The notes beneath the pieces were generated by a model, which was not told where the DNA came from, did no database searches, and saw only the letters and a list, made by a program, of their open reading frames with translations. The translations under genes and the position numbers were made by a program. 18,277 nt of DNA. Origin: Streptomyces sp. NRRL WC-3618. Lineage in GTDB: Bacteria; Actinomycetota; Actinomycetes; Streptomycetales; Streptomycetaceae. This document shows, in pieces, positions 6,484-13,197 of this stretch; the first letter of the stretch is position 1; the number at the start of each line of letters is the position of its first letter. The stretch covers positions 1 through 18,277 of the forward strand of contig NZ_LGDW01000059.1 in the NCBI RefSeq assembly GCF_001280005.1, written 5' to 3'.

Positions 6484-6918
6484 CTACTTCAGAGTGGCGC
6501 ACACCTTCGTGGAGCTGCCCTTGAACTGGGTGCAGATCACCGTGTTCTTGGGGAACTTGGGCCCGGTGTGGCTGTCGTTCTTCCCCCAGCCGGTGTGGGC
6601 GTCGTAGGTTCCGTCGTGCACGCGGGTCAGTGTCGCCTTCTTCCAGGACTGGCCCACCTTGTAGGTGCCGCCGGGCTTCTTGTAGAGCCAACGGGCGTAC
6701 AGCGTCGACTTCTTCTTGAGATCCGACTTGTGAGCACCGACGGAGTTCAGGCCGCGCGTCGAGGACCCGCTGTTGTACCAGTACTCCCCGCTGATGCCGT
6801 ACACACCCTTGACGTTGCGGATCGTCTTGTCAGCCGCAGCCGCAGGCGAGGCACTGACGGCCACCGCCAGTGTCGCCATGGTGCCCAGCGCGAGGATCTT
6901 CCCCGTTGTCTTTCGCAC
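6484..6918 (-). CDS. Small secreted protein of unknown function
   Basis: This 144-residue product starts at GTG 6918, preceded by GGACAGG at about nine bases. Residues 1-29 form a Sec signal peptide: positively charged MRKTTGK, a hydrophobic core, then ASPAAAA with likely cleavage before Asp30. The mature chain is about 115 residues, basic, rich in Tyr, Trp, Lys and Thr, with only two cysteines (129 and 140) near the end that could form a disulfide. The pattern of aromatic residues (YGISGEYWYNSG, YARWLYKK, GQSWKK) suggests a small beta-sheet extracellular protein. It is transcribed alone and ends in a strong hairpin. I do not recognise a defined family; a bacteriocin-like or wall-binding role would be a guess. 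Confidence 0.78.
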   Translation of the reverse strand: MRKTTGKILALGTMATLAVAVSASPAAAADKTIRNVKGVYGISGEYWYNSGSSTRGLNSVGAHKSDLKKKSTLYARWLYKKPGGTYKVGQSWKKATLTRVHDGTYDAHTGWGKNDSHTGPKFPKNTVICTQFKGSSTKVCATLK

Positions 6919-7177
6919 TCTTCCGTACCTGTCCGGCCACCCCTACGCCCCTGGGAGGCAGCCCTTCGTGTTTGATCTTGGGCGTCAGCGCAGCTTATCC
7001 AGCAGCCCTGCGGCGTCTTAGGGCGTTCACAGGGTTCCCCCATAAATGTCCGCGGGGTGACGGTTGCGCGGTCGGTCGCGCCGCCGAAACACTCCCCCCG
7101 GGACGGGCCCTGTCCGGCGGATCGTGGACGCCGACCGTCGTGTCACGGCGCGCTCGACGGCGTCGACGGCGTCGGCG
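6919..7177. other. Intergenic region without a recognisable gene
   Basis: This 259-base stretch separates the secreted-protein gene from the AraC fragment. It should contain the promoter of the secreted-protein gene, but I could not assign clear -35 and -10 boxes. No open frame here has protein-like composition. Confidence 0.6.
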
Positions 7178-7351
7178 TCAGTCCGCGTGCCGGGTGAACG
7201 CGGCGCGGTAGGCGGTGGGGGTGAGGCCGGTTCGTTTTGCGAGGTGTTGGCGTAGGGAGTCGGTGGTGGCCAAGCCGCTGAGGCGGGCGACCTGGTCCAT
7301 CGGGAGGTCCTTGATCTCCAGGAGCTCCTGCGCCCGGTTCACCCGCTGGTG
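7178..7351 (-). pseudogene. 3' remnant of a GlxA/AraC-type transcriptional regulator
   Basis: The last 57 codons of an AraC-family regulator survive: RVNRAQELLE, then LPMDQVARLSGLATTDSLRQHLAKR and TGLTPTAYRAAFTRHAD before the stop at 7178. This is the second helix-turn-helix and conserved end of AraC domains, and the wording matches the GlxA-like subgroup, whose members are normally about 310-330 residues with an N-terminal DJ-1/PfpI domain. All upstream sequence is missing: at about 7345-7351 the homology stops and a fragment of another gene begins on the other strand. The frame stays open beyond this point, but the extra residues are antisense to the epimerase remnant. It is non-functional as a regulator. 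Confidence 0.8.
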
Positions 7352-7624
7352 GCGACGGGCCCCGGCCGGGCCGTACAGCGCCTCGCCGAGGCGTCCGGCG
7401 CGCCCGCCCCGCAGCTGCGCCGCATGACCGTACGGGAGCTCCAGGACATCGGGCGCACCGATCCGGTCATGGCGGAGTTTCCCGAGATGCTGTACCTGTA
7501 CGACCGGCCCAACATCCTCGACGCGTCGGCGACCACGAAGACCCTGGACATCACGCCCACGTCGCTCGACGAGGTACTGGCCGAGATGGCCGCGGAGCAC
7601 GCACGGTCCCCCTCCCGGTCCTGA
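7349..7624 (+). pseudogene. 3' remnant of an NAD-dependent epimerase/dehydratase
   Basis: The plus-strand frame encodes the C-terminal part of an SDR-type epimerase: MTVRELQDIGRTDPVMAE, FPEMLYLYDRPNILDASATT, then the typical tail KTLDITPTSLDEVLAEMAAEH. The Rossmann nucleotide-binding N-terminus and the YxxxK active site are absent. GTG 7349 is the first possible start but lies exactly at the join with the AraC remnant and has no convincing ribosome binding site. The intact protein would be about 290 residues, so roughly two thirds are gone. The frame is undamaged, which suggests a fairly recent deletion. Confidence 0.75.
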
Positions 7625-7662
7625 TCCCCATCCCCATCCCGGTCCGGGTCCTTGCGCTGCCG

Positions 7663-7717
7663 GCCTGTCCGTTCGCCTCCGGCACGGACCGTTCGCCTCC
7701 GGCGTCCACGGACAGGC
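7663..7717. repeat. Inverted repeat enclosing a 15-bp direct repeat
   Basis: GCCTGTCCG (7663-7671) is complementary to CGGACAGGC (7709-7717). Between and overlapping them, CCGTTCGCCTCCGGC occurs twice, at 7669-7683 and 7689-7703. With the next hairpin it forms a possible double terminator after the epimerase remnant. The 314 bases from 7625 to 7938 contain no gene. Confidence 0.6.
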
Positions 7718-7769
7718 TCGGTCACGGCACCAAGGTGGCGTCCCTCGCGGCCGGTACGGGCAACCCGTC

Positions 7770-7817
7770 GAGTCCTGTCACGGGGACGGTGTCGGCACCG
7801 TCCCCGCGACAGGACTC
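7770..7817 (+). terminator. Very strong inverted repeat, probable terminator
   Basis: GAGTCCTGTC (7770-7779) pairs with GACAGGACTC (7808-7817), and after one mismatched position CGGGGACGGTG (7781-7791) pairs with CACCGTCCCCG (7796-7806) around a TCGG tetraloop. A 21-pair stem on a stable tetraloop is an efficient actinomycete-style terminator for the former epimerase gene, and it insulates the membrane protein gene downstream. Confidence 0.75.
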
Positions 7818-7938
7818 TTCGTCGCTCCGCAACTGCCGTACCCGACACGGAAGTTCACGGGTTCCCAGGCGCCGCGAACGGGGATAGCCATAGGGTGCGG
7901 CCACAGGTCGCGGGGGCCGGCGACGGGGGGAACGCCAC

Positions 7939-10272
7939 GTGTTCATGTACCGACGGAGTGCGTCCGGGGGCAGATCGCCCTCGCGTGGACGCGCCGCGCT
8001 GCTGTGCCTGATCCTTCTCGTCGTGGGCAGTCCCTGGGGGCAGGACCGCGCGCACGACCTCTTCATCGGCCACTTCGAGAGCGAGACCATACGCTGGCTG
8101 GTCGAGGGCGCGTTCGTCCCGAGGTGGGACCTCTCCACCGACAGGTACATCGACTACGCCGGCTCGAACATGCTGGTCGTGCAGAACATCAGCGTCGTGC
8201 TGCTGCTCGTGGCGCTCACCCGGGTGATGTCGCGATCGACGGCCCGGGGTACGGCCGGCTGGGGCCGCTGCATTCTCGCGGGTGTGCTGGTGTCGGAAGT
8301 CGTCTCCCTGCTGCGCTGGTGGATGCTGGACGCCTTCGTCGACGGACTGCACCTGTCGACCCCCGAACTGCGCTACGAACTCCTGCACCCCGCCCTCTCC
8401 TTCGGCCTGACCAGCGGAGTCCTGCTCGCCCTGCTGACCGTAGGCCTGCCGCGTGTGTCCGTCCCCGGCTCAGCCGGTGCCACCAAGGCGCTGTTCCGTC
8501 CGAACCGTCCGAACCGTCCGAACCGTTCCAGAAAGGCAGATGCCGCCATGACGACGACCCTGCGGGCGCACATGCCGGTCGGGAGCGTGCCGGGTGACGT
8601 CACCCGGTACCTGTGCGCCGCGGCCTACGTCGACGAGGAGTTCGCCGACCGGGTGGTGGACGGCGTGCTCGCCGACGAGGTCGGCGCCGTCGCGCCCTCG
8701 CCCGGCGTCGACCTGGTGGCGGTGGCCCACCACTGCCTGGCCGCGCAGGAGATGCGCCGCCAACGCGACCTGCGACTGGCGGGGGCGTTCGCGGTCGTGG
8801 CCCTGTTCGCGCCGCTGTGGCTGCTGTTCAGCGCCGTGTTCCTGTCGTTCACCGCGAGCGTCGGCCGCTCCCGGGACGGCCGCGCCACCCGTGGCCAACG
8901 CCAGCCCGGAAACAGGGCGTTGGTGAGTACGGCGGTCACCGCGGCGGTGGTGGTGCCCTTCTCCTTCCCCCTCGCCTCCGCCATCGCGTCCCTGCCCGTC
9001 TCCGGGTTCGTGAGCTGGCTGCTCGGCGCCTACCTGGGCGGGGTCCCGGCCGTCCTCGCGTCCGTCGGCGCGGTGGTGTTCGCGTACGTGACGGTCGTAC
9101 GGCACGACCTCGGCATCGACCGGCTGCTGCGCACCACCATGACCCGCACCGCGTTCGCCCGGCGCCGGCTGCCGGCCCTGCCCCTGAAGCAGTGGATCGT
9201 CAACCGGATGGCGGTCGTCAAGGAGGCACGGGACGGCAACGTCACCGTCTACAGCGGATACTCACCGTTCGTCGGCTACTCCCCCGCCGCCTCCAACTGG
9301 TCGGTCGCCGTACCGCTGCTGCCCTCGGAGGACCGCGCCGACAAGAGCCGGCGCCCGGGCGGACCGGAGGCCTTCGACGTCGTCGAACTCGTCGCCCACG
9401 TACGCGAACACCTCCGCACGGTCGCCGCGCGCGGCAACACCGACAGGGTCGCGTCCTCGGGGGCCGCGGAATCCCTCGGTTCCCTCACCATCGAGGACCG
9501 GGTCTTCGTGAACGGCACCACCATCGGCGACGACCCCCGGTTCATGACGCCCGCCGGTCTGGCACCGGCCATGCGGCTGCCGGCCGAGGCGGTCGAGGAC
9601 ATCATGCGGCGACCCACGGGCGCGGTCCGCCACCATCTGGCGGTCTACGTGCCGTTGTGGGGCGACGACGTGGTGCCCAGCGTGCTCCTGCACTTCTCGA
9701 CCGAGGGCAGAACCCTGCACCTGCAGTGCGGCAACCATGTGCTCGGCCCGGTGGGTGCCGTCTACCACGTCGTGGACCGCCTGCGTGACCCGCTCACCCC
9801 CGAGCGGCAGCGCGGGCTGCTCGCCGACGCCCTGCCCCGCACCGGCCCGGCGTTCTTCGGCGCGCCCTCCCGCGCGCTGCGCCAGGCACGTTTCGAGGCG
9901 CGGCGCACCCGGCGGATGGCGGACGAACTGACGGCCATGGAGCAGGACCCGGTCTTCGACTACGGTGCCCGGCTGAGCATGCGGGAGATCGCGACGAGCC
10001 CCGTCTACCAGAACTACTTCCAGGTCGTGGACGCCGACCGGGTCACCTCGGCCGTACAGCGCCACACCCTCGCCGCGATACGGGAGTTCCTCGACGCACG
10101 CGGCTACGACACCACCGACTTCCGCGCCCAGCAGCAGACCATCCTCAACCAGGGTGTCATTCAGCAGGGCGGTACGAGCATCATCGGCAACCAGGCGATC
10201 GGCACGGGGGCCAGCGCCACCCAGAACGTCGCGCAGACGACCGGTCCGGCCGCCGCCGGCGCCCAGAAGTAG
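7939..10272 (+). CDS. Large polytopic membrane protein of unknown function, two-part
   Basis: The 777-residue product begins at GTG 7939 after a GGGGGGA site; ATG 7945 is a close alternative. Residues 1-175 hold about four hydrophobic segments (19-33, 79-95, 111-130, 152-170). A short Arg-Pro-Asn repeat (187-196) follows. From Met204 a second unit begins, with three hydrophobic segments (about 282-309, 331-355, 361-386) and then a 390-residue soluble region. The extreme C-terminus, about 731-777, is Gln-rich and includes QQGGTSIIGNQAIGTGASAT. Met204 (base 8548) is itself preceded by GAAAGG at a good distance, so this may be two proteins joined in frame or with an internal start. A small coiled-coil gene with the same GNQAIG motif follows 22 bases later. 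I do not recognise the family. Confidence 0.75.
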   Translation: MFMYRRSASGGRSPSRGRAALLCLILLVVGSPWGQDRAHDLFIGHFESETIRWLVEGAFVPRWDLSTDRYIDYAGSNMLVVQNISVVLLLVALTRVMSRSTARGTAGWGRCILAGVLVSEVVSLLRWWMLDAFVDGLHLSTPELRYELLHPALSFGLTSGVLLALLTVGLPRVSVPGSAGATKALFRPNRPNRPNRSRKADAAMTTTLRAHMPVGSVPGDVTRYLCAAAYVDEEFADRVVDGVLADEVGAVAPSPGVDLVAVAHHCLAAQEMRRQRDLRLAGAFAVVALFAPLWLLFSAVFLSFTASVGRSRDGRATRGQRQPGNRALVSTAVTAAVVVPFSFPLASAIASLPVSGFVSWLLGAYLGGVPAVLASVGAVVFAYVTVVRHDLGIDRLLRTTMTRTAFARRRLPALPLKQWIVNRMAVVKEARDGNVTVYSGYSPFVGYSPAASNWSVAVPLLPSEDRADKSRRPGGPEAFDVVELVAHVREHLRTVAARGNTDRVASSGAAESLGSLTIEDRVFVNGTTIGDDPRFMTPAGLAPAMRLPAEAVEDIMRRPTGAVRHHLAVYVPLWGDDVVPSVLLHFSTEGRTLHLQCGNHVLGPVGAVYHVVDRLRDPLTPERQRGLLADALPRTGPAFFGAPSRALRQARFEARRTRRMADELTAMEQDPVFDYGARLSMREIATSPVYQNYFQVVDADRVTSAVQRHTLAAIREFLDARGYDTTDFRAQQQTILNQGVIQQGGTSIIGNQAIGTGASATQNVAQTTGPAAAGAQK
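8496..8522 (+). repeat. Three tandem 9-bp repeats (CCGTCCGAA) inside the membrane protein gene
   Basis: CCGTCCGAA occurs at 8496-8504, 8505-8513 and 8514-8522, coding for the RPN linker repeats between the two halves. A copy change would alter linker length by three residues without shifting frame. Confidence 0.9.
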
Positions 10273-10394
10273 CGACGGAAGAAGGGGTTCCGCCATGAGC
10301 GGCAGCAGTGAGATCGACCGTCCGGATCCGCCGGTCAACAACGGCCTGGTGATCAACGGCGGTACCCACTACGTGGGCAACCAGGCGATCGGCA
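10186..10394 (+). repeat. Identical 19-bp sequence in two adjacent genes, 190 bp apart
   Basis: The 19 bases at 10186-10204 recur exactly at 10376-10394 in the same frame, both encoding GNQAIG. The first copy is near the end of the membrane protein gene, the second near the start of the following gene. Only these two end segments are repeated; the sequence between them is unique. Confidence 0.85.
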
Positions 10395-10693
10395 ACCACG
10401 CCCAGGCGTTCTCCGGCTCGGTGACCCTCCAGCCGCAAGCAGCAGCCCGTACGGCCGAACTCCTCGCCGTCGTGGAGCAGTTGCTCGCCGAACACCAAGC
10501 GTCCCTGACCGACCCGGAGGCCACCACCCGCGAACTACGGCGCCTGAGAGAGGAACTGGACGAGGAAGAACCCCAACCGACGGTCCTACGCCGCGCCCTG
10601 GACCGCCTGACCGAGTTCGTCCAGCCGGTGACCCCCCTGGTCGTGGCGGTGGGGGAACTCGCGCAGACGGTACGGGGGGCACTGGGGGCGTGA
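10295..10693 (+). CDS. Small coiled-coil protein with N-terminal GNQAIG segment
   Basis: This 132-residue protein starts at ATG 10295 behind GAAGAAGGGG and lies 22 bases after the large membrane protein gene, so the two form an operon. Residues 15-42 (NNGLVINGGTHYVGNQAIGN and following) are Gly/Asn-rich and contain the motif shared with the neighbour. Residues 50-92 are a charged helical region likely to be coiled coil (TAELLAVVEQLLAEHQ, then ELRRLREELDEEE), followed by an amphipathic C-terminal helix. It resembles small Streptomyces proteins annotated as DUF5955, but that is from memory and unverified. Similar Gly-Asn segments precede effector domains in some actinobacterial conflict-system proteins. 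It probably acts together with the upstream membrane protein. Confidence 0.8.
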   Translation: MSGSSEIDRPDPPVNNGLVINGGTHYVGNQAIGNHAQAFSGSVTLQPQAAARTAELLAVVEQLLAEHQASLTDPEATTRELRRLREELDEEEPQPTVLRRALDRLTEFVQPVTPLVVAVGELAQTVRGALGA

Positions 10694-10731
10694 GGGGCAC
10701 GGGGGCGGAGTGGCACGCGTAGCCGGCCGGT

Positions 10732-11310
10732 TCAGCAGGGCCTGACGAACCAGACGGGGGTCCAGTCATAGCTCGCATTGCTGAAGGGAGCAGCAGGCGT
10801 GACGTCGATGACAGTACGGTTCTGGTTCTTGAACAGGGCCTGGGTGCCACGGGTCTGGAGGTTGTAGTAGGAGCCGTCGCCGGTCCAGTCCTGCAGCGCG
10901 TAGTCCTGGCAGTGGTACAGGGCAACTCGGTCGCCCAGGCCCAGGACATCGCGGTACATGCAGAAGTAGTCCTGGGAGCACTCCCACTGTGCTGTTGCGG
11001 CACGGCTTCCGGTCGGCTTGCTCAAGTCACGCACACGCTTCTCGCCGGGAACGGTGACTGTCAGCGTGGCGCCGTCGGCCAGGGCGATCTCGTTCGCCGC
11101 GACCTGCTGTCCGTGGTGGCGGGCAAGGTAGTGGTCCACCTTCGCCTGGAGAGACTTGGCGGCATCCTGGCTGAGACCGGCGGCGCGGGCCTGTGCGCCG
11201 AAGGCTGCCTTGCTGTGCGTCGTCTCCGCGGATGCGGGTCCCGCCAAGCTCACAGACAACACAGCCACGGCTGCGGCTGCGAGGGATGCGTAGCGCTTCA
11301 AGATGGACAT
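10732..11310 (-). CDS. Secreted four-cysteine protein, peptidase inhibitor I36-like
   Basis: The 192-residue protein starts at ATG 11310 (AGGAAAGG upstream); an in-frame start at 11373 would spoil the signal peptide. Residues 1-28 are a Sec signal ending GPASA before Glu29. Residues 31-97 form a helical segment (GLSQDAAKSLQAKVDHYLAR) and a short beta segment common in secreted Streptomyces proteins. The C-terminal domain (about 108-192) has four cysteines (111, 117, 134, 192) and aromatic repeats: CSQDYFCMYRD, LYHC, SYYNLQTRGTQALFKNQNR, as in I36 inhibitors and small beta/gamma-crystallin-like folds. It ends at the C-terminal Pro-Cys. It faces the 132-residue coiled-coil gene convergently. 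Protease inhibition is a family-based guess. Confidence 0.82.
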   Translation of the reverse strand: MSILKRYASLAAAAVAVLSVSLAGPASAETTHSKAAFGAQARAAGLSQDAAKSLQAKVDHYLARHHGQQVAANEIALADGATLTVTVPGEKRVRDLSKPTGSRAATAQWECSQDYFCMYRDVLGLGDRVALYHCQDYALQDWTGDGSYYNLQTRGTQALFKNQNRTVIDVTPAAPFSNASYDWTPVWFVRPC

Positions 11311-11359
11311 GCCATTCCTTTCCTGACGAACCAAGAGACAACCAGGAACTGGCAGTGGA

Positions 11360-11383
11360 GTTCGCCGCCCCATGGCGGGGAAC
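11360..11383 (-). promoter_or_regulatory. Inverted repeat in the leader of the secreted I36-like gene
   Basis: GTTCgCCGCC (11360-11369) is complementary to GGCGGgGAAC (11374-11383) except at one position, with a CCAT loop. It lies 50 bases upstream of the start codon and would fold in the mRNA leader or serve as an operator. Confidence 0.45.
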
Positions 11384-11406
11384 CTACTCGGCCTGCCCTG
11401 CGTAGC

Positions 11407-11426
11407 GTCCTGACATCTGTCAGGAC
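11407..11426. promoter_or_regulatory. Perfect 8+8 palindrome GTCCTGAC-ATCT-GTCAGGAC
   Basis: The palindrome sits 97 bases upstream of the I36-like gene and 57 bases past the stop of the FAD/Rieske gene. Its perfect symmetry and 4-bp centre fit an operator for a dimeric regulator; it could also serve as the FAD/Rieske terminator, though it lacks a T-run. Confidence 0.5.
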
Positions 11427-11482
11427 AACGACACGCAAAGCAGCGCGCTTGGCGCTCTACAGCACGCGGTACACCCGCTCGG

Positions 11483-13036
11483 TCACCGGGACTGTTCCGC
11501 GTCCGTCTGCGGAATGTCCCGCCGCTCCAGCGGGCGTACCGCCGGGCCCTGGAGAATCCGGCCGTCGGGGGCGAAGCGGGAGCCGTGGCACGGGCACTCC
11601 CAGGCCTGTTCCGCGTCGTTGAAGGCGACGACGCAGCCGAGGTGGGTGCAGAGTGCCGAGACGGCCTGGAGTGAGCCGTTCTCGTCCCGGTGGACGGCGC
11701 AGCGGTGTCCGCCGAGGCGGAGCACCGCGCCGTGGCCCGGTGGGATGTCGCCCACCTCGGGGGCCGTCATGGTCGGCAGGCGGTCGCCGACGAAGTGCCG
11801 GGCCACCTGCGCCTGGTGCTTGAGGAACGACATCCCCTCGCGGACCACGGGCGCGAGGCGACGTGGGTCGTAGAGGTCGCTCCAGTCGGACGGGAGGCCG
11901 TTGATCCGGTCGCTGAGGAGGCGGCCCGCCATGATGCCGCCGCTCAGGCCCCAGCCGCCGAACCCGGTGGCCACCCAGGTGTGCCGGCTGCCGTGCCGGA
12001 GCGGTCCGACCAGCGGTACGGAGTCGGTCGAGTCGTTGTCCTGGGTGGCCCAGCGGTGGGTGAACGTGAGGCCGGGGAAGTGGTCGTCGGCCCAGCCGGA
12101 CAGCCGCGCGAACCTCTCCTCGACGTCGGTGGCGCCGGGGGTGAAGTGCTCGCCGGTGACGATCAGGAGGCGCTTGCCGTCGCCATACGGGGCACTGCGT
12201 ACCGAGCGGGTGTTCTGTTCCGGCGTGATGTACATGTCGCGCGGGGCCTGGTCCTCGTCGATGGTCGCGGCGACGACGAGTTCGCGGCGCGGGCTGAGGC
12301 GGGTGAACAGGAGGGCGCGGTCGAAGACGGGGTAGTGCGTGGCGACCACGACCTCGTTCGCGCGCACCGAGACCCCGGCGTCGGTGCGCAGCAGACAGGG
12401 CTCGCCCTCGGTGAGACCGACGACGCGTGTCCCCTCGTACACCGTGCCGCCCTGTCGGCGCAGGTCGTCGGTGAGCGCCAGCAGGTACTTGAGGGGGTGG
12501 AACTGGGCCTGGCCGCTCACCCGGACCGCGCCGGCGACCGGGAAGGGCAGGTCGGTCGTGGTGACGAACTCGGCCGCCAGACCCGCCTCGCGCGCCGCCT
12601 CGGCCTCCGCGCGCAGTTCCTCGACGCGTCGCGGGTCTTCGGCGTACGTGAAGGCGGCGGCCTCCTCCCACTCGCAGTCGATGCCGAGCTCGTCGACGAT
12701 GCCGGCGGCGTGCCGGATCGCCTCGGACTGGGAGCGGGCGTACAGACGTGCGCTCTCGGGGCCGCGGGTGCGGCGCAGGTGGTCGTAGATCAGGGTGTGC
12801 TGGGCGGTCAGCTTGGCCGTCGTACGGCCGGTGACCCCGGCGGCGACGCGGTCGGCCTCCAGCACCGCCACCTCGCGTCCCTGCCGGACCAGCTCCCAGG
12901 CGGTGCTGAGGCCGGCGATGCCGCCGCCGATCACCGCGACGTCGACGGTGAGGTCACCGGAGGGCGGGGGAGCGGGGGTGGCGGGCGGCGCGGTCTCCAG
13001 CCAGTAGGAGCCCTGGATTCCGGTTTCGGGGTTCAT
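11483..13036 (-). CDS. FAD-dependent oxidoreductase with C-terminal Rieske domain
   Basis: The 517-residue protein joins two redox modules. The N-terminal half is a DAO/glycine oxidase-like flavoprotein: dinucleotide-binding VIGGGIAGLSTAWEL (35-49), an acidic strand end at VLEAD (58-62), and the late FAD contact region TGFGGWGLSGG. The last 75 residues are a Rieske [2Fe-2S] domain: CTHLGC (Cys463, His465) and CPCHGS (Cys481, His484) as cluster ligands, with Cys468 and Cys483 positioned for the usual disulfide. Start 13036 was chosen because the in-frame extension to 13156 is non-protein-like. Electrons probably pass from substrate via FAD to the Rieske centre or the reverse; the substrate is unknown. 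It is divergent from the SRPBCC gene. Confidence 0.92.
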   Translation of the reverse strand: MNPETGIQGSYWLETAPPATPAPPPSGDLTVDVAVIGGGIAGLSTAWELVRQGREVAVLEADRVAAGVTGRTTAKLTAQHTLIYDHLRRTRGPESARLYARSQSEAIRHAAGIVDELGIDCEWEEAAAFTYAEDPRRVEELRAEAEAAREAGLAAEFVTTTDLPFPVAGAVRVSGQAQFHPLKYLLALTDDLRRQGGTVYEGTRVVGLTEGEPCLLRTDAGVSVRANEVVVATHYPVFDRALLFTRLSPRRELVVAATIDEDQAPRDMYITPEQNTRSVRSAPYGDGKRLLIVTGEHFTPGATDVEERFARLSGWADDHFPGLTFTHRWATQDNDSTDSVPLVGPLRHGSRHTWVATGFGGWGLSGGIMAGRLLSDRINGLPSDWSDLYDPRRLAPVVREGMSFLKHQAQVARHFVGDRLPTMTAPEVGDIPPGHGAVLRLGGHRCAVHRDENGSLQAVSALCTHLGCVVAFNDAEQAWECPCHGSRFAPDGRILQGPAVRPLERRDIPQTDAEQSR

Positions 13037-13064
13037 GCACGGCCGAGTGCCCCCTGGGCCGTGC
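13037..13064 (-). promoter_or_regulatory. Hairpin abutting the FAD/Rieske start codon
   Basis: GCACGGCC (13037-13044) and GGCCGTGC (13057-13064) form a perfect 8-bp stem directly against the ATG. The only plausible ribosome binding site (AGGGGG on the minus strand) lies in the 12-base loop, so folding could set translation efficiency. It could equally be a DNA operator. Confidence 0.5.
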
Positions 13065-13089
13065 GATACGCGCCGACCTCGAATCCTTA

Positions 13090-13110
13090 GTGGATGTCTG
13101 GTGGATGTCT
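13090..13110 (+). repeat. GTGGATGTCT direct repeat with 11-bp period
   Basis: GTGGATGTCT occurs at 13090-13099 and 13101-13110, one helical turn apart, just upstream of or overlapping the -35 region of the SRPBCC promoter. It is positioned like an activator site. Confidence 0.6.
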
Positions 13111-13131
13111 TCAATCCGTCGGCCTGGGTAC
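13107..13131 (+). promoter_or_regulatory. Sigma-B-type promoter for the SRPBCC gene
   Basis: GTCT at 13107-13110, a 15-base spacer, and GGGTAC at 13126-13131 fit the GNNT-N14-16-GGGTAC/T consensus described for the Streptomyces stress sigma factor SigB. The expected transcript start is about 60 bases upstream of the start codon. Confidence 0.55.
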
Positions 13132-13197
13132 CCGAGTCGTGCGGAAAGAGCGCCAATGCCGCGAACGATGTCCAATGCCTCAGACGAGGAGGAAAGC

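Noticed and set aside
7349..7624. An intact 91-residue gene starting at GTG 7349
   Set aside because: The peptide is the C-terminal piece of a longer epimerase, and the GTG lies at the junction with the AraC remnant without a ribosome binding site.
10186..10394. Mobile element or target duplication suggested by the 19-bp repeat
   Set aside because: Both copies are in frame and code for the same protein motif, and there are no terminal inverted repeats or transposase between them.
11690..13090. 466-codon open frame on the plus strand opposite the FAD/Rieske gene
   Set aside because: Antisense to a gene with intact FAD and Rieske motifs; no domain-like features of its own.
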